Shown: positions 56,426 through 63,261 of the stretch, piece by piece
How positions within the stretch are numbered: the first letter of the stretch is position 1
How the letters are laid out: each line of letters begins with the position of its first letter
Source of the DNA: Vagococcus penaei
Lineage (GTDB): Bacteria; Bacillota; Bacilli; Lactobacillales; Vagococcaceae
Length of the DNA: 64,000 bases
NCBI RefSeq assembly: GCF_001998885.1
Contig: NZ_CP019609.1
Span: forward strand, 1,538,001 to 1,602,000
Reading direction: 5' to 3'
Notes under the pieces: generated by a model
The model's database searches: none
Seen by the model: only the letters and a program-made list of their open reading frames with translations
Told to the model about the DNA's origin: nothing
Position numbers and translations under genes: made by a program

Positions 56426-56493
56426 TTGATTAGACGTAGTAAAAGTGCTACACTCATATTACTACGACAGATGTAGTATGAGTGACGTAGTAA
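56426..56493 (+). promoter_or_regulatory. padR1 promoter with repeated operator
   Basis: TTGATT-17-TACACT (56426-56454) is a likely promoter. The octamer CGTAGTAA occurs at 56435-56442 inside the promoter spacer, inverted at 56459-56466, and again at 56486-56493. The stretch 56450-56484 is also a near-perfect inverted repeat (CACTCATA..ACTAC / GTAGT..ATGAGTG). This looks like autoregulation by the downstream PadR protein. Confidence 0.7.
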
Positions 56494-56508
56494 TTAAAGG
56501 TGGTGACA

Positions 56509-56838
56509 ATGGTGATTAGCAGTGATGTAATTAGGGGTTATAATGATCCGATTATTTTATCAATATTAACTGAAGGTGATTCTTATGGGTACGAAATTTC
56601 TAAAAAAATTCGTGAAAGATCTAATGAGAAATATATTATTAAAGAGACAACATTATACTCAGCATTTACACGATTACAAAAAAATGGGTTGATTTCATCA
56701 TATCCTGGAAATGAAACGTTTGGTAAAAAGCGAACGTACTATAAAATAACAGAGTTGGGTTACCAGTTTTTAGAAAAAAAGCAGATTGAATGGGAAATTA
56801 CTAAAGAAGTTGTTAATTTATTTTTAGGAGGAAAGTAA
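56509..56838 (+). CDS. PadR-family transcriptional regulator (1)
   Basis: A 109-residue winged-helix repressor. The PadR core is clear: ILSILTEGDSYGYEISKKI, then TTLYSAFTRLQKNGLISSY, GKKRTYYKITELGYQFL. ATG 56509 is about eight bases after AAAGG; the longer frame from 56500 starts within that site. It is followed one base later by a HAAS-type membrane protein, the usual partner of this PadR class. Such pairs respond to envelope stress or antimicrobial compounds in relatives; the signal here is unknown. Confidence 0.88.
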   Translation: MVISSDVIRGYNDPIILSILTEGDSYGYEISKKIRERSNEKYIIKETTLYSAFTRLQKNGLISSYPGNETFGKKRTYYKITELGYQFLEKKQIEWEITKEVVNLFLGGK

Positions 56839-56839
56839 G

Positions 56840-57784
56840 ATGAATACAATTAAAAATTATGTTGATGCAATGTTTGTTAATTTACCACAAACCACAGAAT
56901 TAAGACAGTTAAAAAATGATATTTTAGCGAACATGGAAGATAAATATTTAGATTTGCGCGAAAATAATGTCTCTGATAATGAGGCAGTTGGACAGGTTAT
57001 CTCTGAATTTGGGAATATTGATGAAATTTTAGAGGAATTAGGTATTTTATCTGAAGAGCATACTACGGTAAAAGAAGAATCAATGAATGTACCGACGTTT
57101 GATGAAGCAGATGTACTAGCTATTACAGAAGCAAAGCGAGCCGTTGCATTTAAAGTTGGTCTTGGAGTTATTTTCTGTGCGATGGGTGTGGCTCTCTTAT
57201 TAATTAGTTTTAGCTTGTCAATGGTAGTTATTGGTTTTTTTGGACTTGCGATAGGTGTATCAATTGGTGTTGTCTTATTTATCCTGGCAGGATTTCAAAA
57301 TACTAAATATGAAACTTTACCAAAACCATTTGTTTTAACAGAGTCAGCACATTCAATGTTAGAGGGAAAGCAACAGGCATTTGAAAAATCCTTTATTGTT
57401 AGTATTACTTCTGGTGTTGTCATTTGCGTCTTGTCGATTTTACCGGTTATTATTATTGGATTTCAAGCACCCAATGAGGATACGTTATTATTATGGGCAG
57501 CGGCATTCCTTGTAGTTTTAGCCTCATTAGGGATTTTTCTTTTTACCTATTCGGGTGTGATTCATGGGACGTATCAAGAGTTATTAACAAAAGGTTTGGT
57601 TAGTCAGCCAACTGAGGCAGAGTTAAAACAGGTAAAACTTAGTCAAACGATTGATTCAATCTTTTGGCCACTAGTGACAATTTTATTCTTTGTTTGGGGA
57701 TTCTTTTTACCAGGTGGGTTTGCTGTATCTTGGATTGTCTTTATGATTGGTGGTATTATGAGTCAGCTTTGGGAGCGTTATTAG
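56840..57784 (+). CDS. HAAS (DUF1700-like) domain membrane protein
   Basis: A 314-residue protein. Residues 1-75 form a helical domain with the pattern LPQTTELRQLKNDILANMEDKYLDLRENNVSDNEAVGQVISEFGNIDEIL, typical of the HAAS/permease-prefix domain found beside PadR genes. Six membrane segments follow in pairs. AGGAGG before the ATG lies within the padR1 end. It probably senses or transmits a membrane signal together with PadR1; the mechanism is not known. Confidence 0.78.
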   Translation: MNTIKNYVDAMFVNLPQTTELRQLKNDILANMEDKYLDLRENNVSDNEAVGQVISEFGNIDEILEELGILSEEHTTVKEESMNVPTFDEADVLAITEAKRAVAFKVGLGVIFCAMGVALLLISFSLSMVVIGFFGLAIGVSIGVVLFILAGFQNTKYETLPKPFVLTESAHSMLEGKQQAFEKSFIVSITSGVVICVLSILPVIIIGFQAPNEDTLLLWAAAFLVVLASLGIFLFTYSGVIHGTYQELLTKGLVSQPTEAELKQVKLSQTIDSIFWPLVTILFFVWGFFLPGGFAVSWIVFMIGGIMSQLWERY

Positions 57785-57841
57785 AAATAGAGTGATGTTG
57801 AGTAGATAATAATGATAAAAAAATTACTTGTTATTTTTTTA

Positions 57842-57887
57842 TTGACTCTTTTAATTAAAAAAGGTAATATATCATCAAGTGATATAT
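57842..57887 (+). promoter_or_regulatory. padR2 promoter and operator
   Basis: TTGACT, 17 bases, TAATAT (57842-57870). A perfect inverted repeat ATATATCA-TCAAG-TGATATAT (57867-57887) overlaps the -10 and start point, followed by a further GATATAG at 57896-57902. This is the arrangement expected for PadR autorepression. Confidence 0.75.
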
Positions 57888-57921
57888 CACTATACGATAT
57901 AGTTTGGAAGGAGAGTGTGCA

Positions 57922-58236
57922 ATGGAGGATGTTTTAACAGATTCGAGCTATTTGATTTTGTTGGCATTACTAAAACCAAAGCATGGTTACGCTATCATGA
58001 AAGATATTGATGAAATGACTCAGGGTAACGTAACAATCGGTCCTGCCAGTATGTATACGATTTTGAAGAAGCTTGTCAAATCTGGAGATATAGAACTTGA
58101 AGAAGACGACCATCGGAAAAAAATTTATTTGATTACTGAGCAAGGACGTCAAAAATTACAAGTTGAAGTTGAGCGACGAAAACGACTTGTTTATTTGGGT
58201 GAGAAAATGTTGCGCATAAGTCAGGAGGTTCATTAG
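57922..58236 (+). CDS. PadR-family transcriptional regulator (2)
   Basis: A 104-residue PadR repressor: YLILLALLKPKHGYAIMKDI, IGPASMYTILKKLVKSGDIEL, HRKKIYLITEQGRQKL, and a C-terminal dimerisation helix. ATG 57922 is nine bases after AAGGAG; the longer frame from 57904 begins before that site. It leads a five-gene run ending with the CPBP protease and has its own operator, different in sequence from that of PadR1, so the two regulators probably respond to separate signals. Confidence 0.9.
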   Translation: MEDVLTDSSYLILLALLKPKHGYAIMKDIDEMTQGNVTIGPASMYTILKKLVKSGDIELEEDDHRKKIYLITEQGRQKLQVEVERRKRLVYLGEKMLRISQEVH

Positions 58237-58926
58237 GTGATAATTAGGAATAAAAAAATTTTGTATTCTAAAGGGATTGCTTATTATCCAGAACTAGAAG
58301 CGTTACGCTTAAAGTCAGAGTTGGCTAGTGGATGGCAAATCGAAAAACTAAATTGCTTAGGTTTTTATATTTTTAAAAAAGTATTACCTCAAGAGCAAGA
58401 GTTTGTGATTGATTTCTATTCTGGAGCTAAAAAAGAAGCGTCGGAATATGAGGAATTATATGCAATCTGTGGCTGGCAACCAGTGATTACTTATCGACAT
58501 CGCTATTATATTTTTTCTGCTCCCGCTGGAACGTCGCCAGTATACACCGATGAAGACACGTTTACGACACGTTTGTCGGCTGAAAATAATTGGTTGTTAA
58601 AAAACTATACCATTTATGGTTTGCTTAGTTTATTACTGACAGTTCTGATTCAATTGTCGCCGGTAAAATCGATGTTAATGACGTTGCCTTGGTTTTACTA
58701 TATTTTGTCGACAGTCTTAATGGTAGGAGTACTATTTCCAATTATTGGTATGAGTCTCATCGCATATTATCGCGTCATCTACCCAAATCGTAAAAGTAGT
58801 TACTGCCACCCAGATCGATTTGCGAAACGTCAACGATTTATTAGAGACATGTTATTAACGGCACTTATTGGTGGTGTTATTGGCGGGTTAGCAGGTTTTA
58901 TTTCAAGTTGGTTCAATTTAATTTAA
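58237..58926 (+). CDS. DUF2812 membrane protein
   Basis: A 229-residue protein starting at GTG on the base after the padR2 stop. The N-terminal half is the soluble DUF2812 domain (ELASGWQIEKLNCLGFYIFKK, VIDFYSGAKKEASEYEELYAICGW, YYIFSAPAG). The C-terminal half has three membrane segments. DUF2812 genes are regular companions of this PadR class and are thought to work with it in sensing; no activity is established. Translational coupling to padR2 is likely. Confidence 0.8.
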   Translation: MIIRNKKILYSKGIAYYPELEALRLKSELASGWQIEKLNCLGFYIFKKVLPQEQEFVIDFYSGAKKEASEYEELYAICGWQPVITYRHRYYIFSAPAGTSPVYTDEDTFTTRLSAENNWLLKNYTIYGLLSLLLTVLIQLSPVKSMLMTLPWFYYILSTVLMVGVLFPIIGMSLIAYYRVIYPNRKSSYCHPDRFAKRQRFIRDMLLTALIGGVIGGLAGFISSWFNLI

Positions 58927-58944
58927 GAAATGAGGAGGAATTAT

Positions 58945-59847
58945 ATGTTAGAAGTGCAACACTTAACTAAACGTTTTGGTGATATGACGGCTGTTAATGA
59001 TGTATCATTTACTATTCCCGAAGGAACGATACTAGGTTTAATCGGACAGAATGGAGCAGGTAAGTCGACGACCTTTCGCTTGATTTTGAACTTTTTAGAT
59101 CAAAATTCAGGTCAAATATTATGGAATGGTCAACCAATCACTGAAAAAGATTATAATATCATTGGCTATTTGCCAGAAGAACGTGGTCTCTATCCGAAAG
59201 ATACAATTGAAGATCAACTTATATTCTTTGCCAAGTTACGTGGTAAAAAGAAAAAGGATATTCTACCATTAATTGATTATTGGATGGATAAATTTGAAGT
59301 GAAAGGTAAGAAGACTGATAAAGTTAAATCACTGTCTAAAGGGAACCAACAAAAAGTTCAATTAATTGCAACCTTGATTCACGAGCCAAAACTTGTTATT
59401 TTAGATGAACCGTTTAGTGGGCTAGACCCGGTTAATGCGGAATTATTAAAAGAAGGTATTATCGAACTTAAAAGTAAAGGTTCATGTGTGATTTTCTCTA
59501 GTCATAATATGGAAAATGTCGAACAAATTTGTGACCAATTGATTATGCTGAGAAATGGTGATGTTGTCTTAGATGGAACGGTTCATACAATTCGTGAATC
59601 ATTTGGACGGACCCATTTAGAAATTGAAACGTGGCAAACTAAAGAAGATTTATTGACGATTACTGGTGTGCTTAATGTAGAAGAAGTTCGTCCACATTAT
59701 TATCGTATTCGTTTAGAAGATAGTCAGGTTGGCGAGGTTATCTTTAAAGAAGCGATGCAACGTGCGGATTATTTACCAGTCTTTAACCAACAGCCACCAT
59801 CTCTTGAAGATATCTTCAAAATGAAAGTAGGTGAAGGGCATGAATAA
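58945..59847 (+). CDS. ABC-2 type exporter ATP-binding protein (NatA-like)
   Basis: A 300-residue ATPase. It has GLIGQNGAGKST (Walker A), LSKGNQQKVQLIATL (signature), LVILDEPFSGLDP (Walker B) and FSSHNM (H-loop), plus the C-terminal domain with EVRPHYYRIRLEDSQ typical of the NatA/DUF4162 class. ATG 58945 is six bases after GAGGAGG. It overlaps the permease gene by eight bases. It exports an unknown substrate; Na+ or a toxic peptide are the family options. Confidence 0.9.
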   Translation: MLEVQHLTKRFGDMTAVNDVSFTIPEGTILGLIGQNGAGKSTTFRLILNFLDQNSGQILWNGQPITEKDYNIIGYLPEERGLYPKDTIEDQLIFFAKLRGKKKKDILPLIDYWMDKFEVKGKKTDKVKSLSKGNQQKVQLIATLIHEPKLVILDEPFSGLDPVNAELLKEGIIELKSKGSCVIFSSHNMENVEQICDQLIMLRNGDVVLDGTVHTIRESFGRTHLEIETWQTKEDLLTITGVLNVEEVRPHYYRIRLEDSQVGEVIFKEAMQRADYLPVFNQQPPSLEDIFKMKVGEGHE

Positions 59848-61078
59848 GTTTTGGGTTATTGCGCTAGAGACGTATAAAAAGCATGTTAAGACAGTTAGTT
59901 TTGTGATTATGGTTTTAGCTCCTTTTTTAATGATTGGTCTATCATTAGGCGCTGGTTACGTTGGCAGTAAAGTTGGTCAAGTTGACAAGATGGCGATTGT
60001 CAGCGATAATTCCGTAGTTAGAGAACAATTACTGACTCAAGCTAATGAAAAATTTAAGTTTAATAAAAAAATTGAGACAGAGAAAGAGGCAAAGAAAGCC
60101 TTAGAAGCTGAAGAAATTGATGGTTATCTAGTGGTTAAAGATGAAAAAAATCAATTAGTCTCTGAATATATCAGTACAAATAGTTTAGGTGCAGAGGATG
60201 CTCAGCTATTACAAAGCTACTTGAATAATATTCAATTAGGCTTAACGAGTCAGCAGTTATCGTTAAGCCCAGAAGAAGTGACAGCATTAATGTCACAAGC
60301 CAAATTTACCAGTCGACAAGTCGATTTTAAAAATAATCAAATGAATGATAAGACAGATAGTCGTATGTTAATGACGTTCGTTGGGTTCTTTATTGTATTA
60401 GCCATGTATATGATTGTTATTCTTTATTCATCAATCACTGCTCAGGAAGTTGCTTCGGAAAAAGGTACTCGTATTATGGAAGTCATCCTATCAAGTACTA
60501 GTGCCGCTAATCATTTTTATGGTAAAATTGCAGGGATTTCGCTGGTTATTTTAACCCAAGTAGGTGTTTACCTAGTTGCCGGTCTAGGTTCTTATTATGT
60601 CATGCAAGATAAAGTTGAATCAATGTTAGGCACTATCTCGATTGGTGACTTAGTCAAAGGGTTACTGGGTTACAATTTACTTTTCTTATTATTCGGTGTG
60701 TTAATTTATACAATTTTATCAGCATTTATGGGATCGCTTGTGAGTCGTTCGGAAGATGCGCCTAAGGCTGTGACCCCAGTGACTTATTTGATTATGGTTG
60801 CCTCGTTGCCAGTTTTACTATTAGGACTTTCAGATCCGCAAAATATTATTATTAAGATTTTTTCATACATTCCGTTCTTTTCATCATTCTCAATGCCAAT
60901 TCGAATTGCCAATGATAATGTGACGCAACCAGAATTATTGTTATCACTAGGTTTATTAATTTTAGCAGTTATAATACTACTTAAAATTTCAGCTAAAGTA
61001 TATAAATCAACTGTTTTGATTTATAGCGATAAGAGTATGATGAATGTGTTTAAAGATGCGTTACGGTTTAGTAAATAA
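59840..61078 (+). CDS. ABC-2 type exporter permease (NatB-like)
   Basis: A 412-residue permease. One N-terminal membrane segment (VSFVIMVLAPFLMIGLSLGAG) is followed by a long extracytoplasmic domain (about 45-175), then five or six membrane segments, starting MTFVGFFIVLAMYMIVILYSSITAQEVASEKGTRIMEVILSS, the NatB/ABC-2 signature. The start is ATG 59840, or GTG 59831 in the same frame; both lie inside the ATPase gene. It is the partner of the preceding ATPase. Confidence 0.9.
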   Translation: MNKFWVIALETYKKHVKTVSFVIMVLAPFLMIGLSLGAGYVGSKVGQVDKMAIVSDNSVVREQLLTQANEKFKFNKKIETEKEAKKALEAEEIDGYLVVKDEKNQLVSEYISTNSLGAEDAQLLQSYLNNIQLGLTSQQLSLSPEEVTALMSQAKFTSRQVDFKNNQMNDKTDSRMLMTFVGFFIVLAMYMIVILYSSITAQEVASEKGTRIMEVILSSTSAANHFYGKIAGISLVILTQVGVYLVAGLGSYYVMQDKVESMLGTISIGDLVKGLLGYNLLFLLFGVLIYTILSAFMGSLVSRSEDAPKAVTPVTYLIMVASLPVLLLGLSDPQNIIIKIFSYIPFFSSFSMPIRIANDNVTQPELLLSLGLLILAVIILLKISAKVYKSTVLIYSDKSMMNVFKDALRFSK

Positions 61079-61169
61079 TTAAGAAGAACAGGCTGATAAC
61101 AAGAGGATTCGACGTGTACGAACTGCTCAGAAAGTTTTGTTAGTACGCTATAGAAAAGGGGAGATATTT

Positions 61170-61877
61170 ATGTCGTTAGGTAAGATTATTAAAAATGTTT
61201 TCATCTTAATTGGTTTTTTTATTGTTTCACAAATTCCAATGACTATTAGTTCGTCATTGTCATTTTTTACTCATAAAGACATGTCGCTGTGGGTAACAAG
61301 TTTAATTTGGTTCGTTTGGCTTGTTATATTTGTTGGATGCGCGTATTGGATATTATCCTACTATCGTAAATTATCCGGTGATAAAAGTTATCGAATGACG
61401 CTCAAGACAATTGGTACCATTATTGGTTTTTATATTTTAGGTCGTATTTTACTAGTTGTGAGTACATTATTGATGAACAAAGTTTATGGGACAGCTACAA
61501 CTGAGAATGATGCAATGTTGCAATCACTGTTCGGGCCAGATAGTTCGAGCATGATGGTCTTGATGTTGACGATTTCGATTGCCATAGGGGCCCCTATTTT
61601 TGAAGAACTAGTATTTAGAGGTCTACCGACAGCTATGTTTGGTAAGGTTTTACCACAATGGGCCCTATTAATCGTGACATCATTAGCTTTCTCAACTGCT
61701 CACATTAGTGGTAATATTATTTCATTTTTCATGTATTTTGCGCTAGGGGCAATTATGTATCACGTGTATCGTAGACGTGGCATGATTATTGATTCGATGT
61801 TATTTCACTTTTTAAATAATATTTTCCCAGCGATTATCTTACTTATGTCCTATTTTTTTGATTTAAGTATGCCATGA
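61170..61877 (+). CDS. CPBP-family intramembrane metalloprotease
   Basis: A 235-residue membrane protease of the CPBP/Abi class with about seven or eight membrane segments. The catalytic motifs are EELVFR (Glu145, Glu146, Arg150), FSTAHISG (His178) and MLFHFLNN (His213). Members process prenylated proteins, bacteriocin precursors or confer bacteriocin self-immunity. ATG 61170 follows GGGGAG by seven bases; the longer frame from 61137 lacks a ribosome site. It ends the padR2 run, 91 bases after the permease, and may have separate expression. Confidence 0.9.
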   Translation: MSLGKIIKNVFILIGFFIVSQIPMTISSSLSFFTHKDMSLWVTSLIWFVWLVIFVGCAYWILSYYRKLSGDKSYRMTLKTIGTIIGFYILGRILLVVSTLLMNKVYGTATTENDAMLQSLFGPDSSSMMVLMLTISIAIGAPIFEELVFRGLPTAMFGKVLPQWALLIVTSLAFSTAHISGNIISFFMYFALGAIMYHVYRRRGMIIDSMLFHFLNNIFPAIILLMSYFFDLSMP

Positions 61878-61921
61878 TAAGTTTGTGTAAAATAAAAATC
61901 TTAATCAATCTTATGAGGATT

Positions 61922-62054
61922 CAGATTGAGGACAAGCCCACTACTCATTAGAAGTAGAGGGCTTGTTTTTTTATATTAGAGTCAACTTCTTTAGTCATTT
62001 TATCAAGAAAAAAGACAAAGTATTGATTAATATCGATACTTTGTCTGCAGCTTG
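61922..62054. mobile_element. IS1182-type remnant (ends only, MITE-like)
   Basis: Bases 61922-61975 match the left end of the intact IS1182 element (CAGATTGAGGACAAG..GGGCTTGTTTTTTT) and 61980-62054 match its right end (TCAAGAAAAAAGACAAAGTAT..ATACTTTGTCTGCAG), joined with the whole transposase gene deleted. Both end hairpins are preserved, the left one with paired base changes relative to the intact copy. No target duplication is seen. The divergence shows it is older or from a different family member. Confidence 0.82.
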
Positions 62055-62064
62055 TTTACTTTTC

Positions 62065-62151
62065 TGGACGTGGATGGTAGGAGTCGAACCTACACCTATA
62101 TAACAGGATAAACCTAATAGTCTATATAGTGAAAACACCAAGTTCATCCGC
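62065..62151 (-). ncRNA. tRNA-like element without anticodon arm
   Basis: On the minus strand, GCGGATG (62151-62145) pairs with CATCCAC (62076-62070) with one mismatch; the T arm is perfect (GTAGG-TTCGACT-CCTAC, 62093-62077), followed by a G and TCCA. The region between has no D stem and no 5-bp/7-base anticodon arm; it instead forms one long arm (CACTATATA / TATATAGGTG with a bulge, tipped by AGG-TTTAT-CCT). It could be a decayed class II tRNA or a tRNA-mimic RNA. No clear promoter is seen; it lies downstream of rpsD and its terminator. Confidence 0.5.
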
Positions 62152-62253
62152 CTATATTTAAAGTATAACGCTTAAATTTAAAAAATCTGTTACGAAATTA
62201 TGACTATTTTTCACGTCTTAATAAGTTAAGTATTATTAAAATGAAATAAAATC

Positions 62254-62286
62254 AAAAAAACCACGACTTTTGAGAAAGTGGTGGTA
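62254..62286 (-). terminator. Intrinsic terminator after rpsD
   Basis: On the minus strand, CCACCACTTTCTCAAAAG..GTGG folds into a short stem (CCAC / GTGG plus CTTT / AAAG) followed by T7. Confidence 0.8.
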
Positions 62287-62303
62287 AAAATATAAATATA
62301 AAA

Positions 62304-62915
62304 TTATAGTTTTTGGTTGTAGTATTCTACGACGAATGATTCGTCAACTTCTTGTGGTAATTCATCACGTTCTGGTAAACGAGTTAAGCTACCTTCAAGT
62401 TTTTCAGCATCAAAGCTAACAAATGCAGGACGACCTACAGTTGATTCAGCTGCTTCTTTAAGGAAAGTTAAGTTTTGTGATTTTTCACGAACAGAGATAA
62501 CTTGTCCAACTTCCACTTCATAAGAAGGGATATCAACACGTTTACCGTCAACTAAAATGTGACCGTGGTTAACGAATTGACGAGCTTGACGACGAGTTGA
62601 TGCTAAACCTAAACGATAAACAACGTTGTCTAAACGACGTTCTAGTAATACCATGAAGTTAACACCGTGTTTACCTTCTTTAATTTTACCAGCTCTTACG
62701 AATAAGTTACGGAATTGACGTTCATTTAAACCGTACATATGACGTAATTTTTGTTTTTCAGTTAATTGAGTGCCGTACTCAGATTTGTTTCTTCTTTGGT
62801 TAGGTCCGTGTTGACCTGGTGCATAAGGGCGACGAGCTAATTCTTTACCAGTTCCTGATAATGAAATACCTAAACGTCTTGAGATTTTCCAACTTGGTCC
62901 AGTATAACGTGACAT
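62304..62915 (-). CDS. rpsD: 30S ribosomal protein S4
   Basis: Primary 16S rRNA-binding protein, 203 residues. It starts [23 protein letters not shown] and includes [13 protein letters not shown] and the S4 RNA-binding fold [47 protein letters not shown] site precedes the ATG. It is a single-gene transcript, as in other Firmicutes, where rpsD lies apart from the main ribosomal operons and is autoregulated. Confidence 0.98.
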   Translation of the reverse strand: MSRYTGPSWKISRRLGISLSGTGKELARRPYAPGQHGPNQRRNKSEYGTQLTEKQKLRHMYGLNERQFRNLFVRAGKIKEGKHGVNFMVLLERRLDNVVYRLGLASTRRQARQFVNHGHILVDGKRVDIPSYEVEVGQVISVREKSQNLTFLKEAAESTVGRPAFVSFDAEKLEGSLTRLPERDELPQEVDESFVVEYYNQKL

Positions 62916-63098
62916 TAATAAAGTCCTCCAATATATAAATTATTTTTTGGAGTAAAATAAGGTCTTGAAAATATTAACATTCGGATAGAGCATCTTTCAA
63001 TCTTCACTGTTGCAGCCGTAGTTACACAATTGAACCTCAATTAGAGGCAGATACACTAAGAACGAGCTGTTTATTTCCTAGCTGCATTATTTTACACA
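62916..63098 (-). promoter_or_regulatory. Structured rpsD leader (candidate S4 autoregulatory site)
   Basis: About 180 untranslated bases between the rpsD promoter and start. On the minus strand it contains a CCTC-TAATT-GAGG hairpin, an enclosing GCAGC..GGCTGC pairing and other complementary blocks, compatible with the pseudoknotted S4-binding leader described for Bacillus rpsD. The fold is judged by eye only. Confidence 0.6.
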
Positions 63099-63104
63099 TC
63101 TTCG

Positions 63105-63133
63105 ATTATAACGTGTTTTGACCGATAACGCAA
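63105..63133 (-). promoter_or_regulatory. rpsD promoter
   Basis: On the minus strand, TTGCGT, 17 bases, TATAAT. It sits back-to-back with the promoter of the formate/nitrite transporter. Confidence 0.8.
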
Positions 63134-63136
63134 CCC

Positions 63137-63164
63137 TTGTTTTGTTGAAATAAACCTATATAAT
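63137..63164 (+). promoter_or_regulatory. Promoter of the formate/nitrite transporter gene
   Basis: TTGTTT, 16 bases, TATAAT, about 100 bases before the GTG. The untranslated leader includes an imperfect stem (AGTAATTT / AAATTACT, 63200-63237). Confidence 0.65.
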
Positions 63165-63261
63165 TTAGAACGTTTCCATCAACTATCTTGCGCCCATCGA
63201 GTAATTTACGTTATAGTAAATCAGAAATTAAATTACTATCAAGCAATAAGGAGAGGTTTAA

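Noticed and set aside
62065-62151. tmRNA (ssrA)
   Set aside because: The T-loop resembles tmRNA, but the element is far too short, lacks the GGGGACG-type start and has no tag-coding region.
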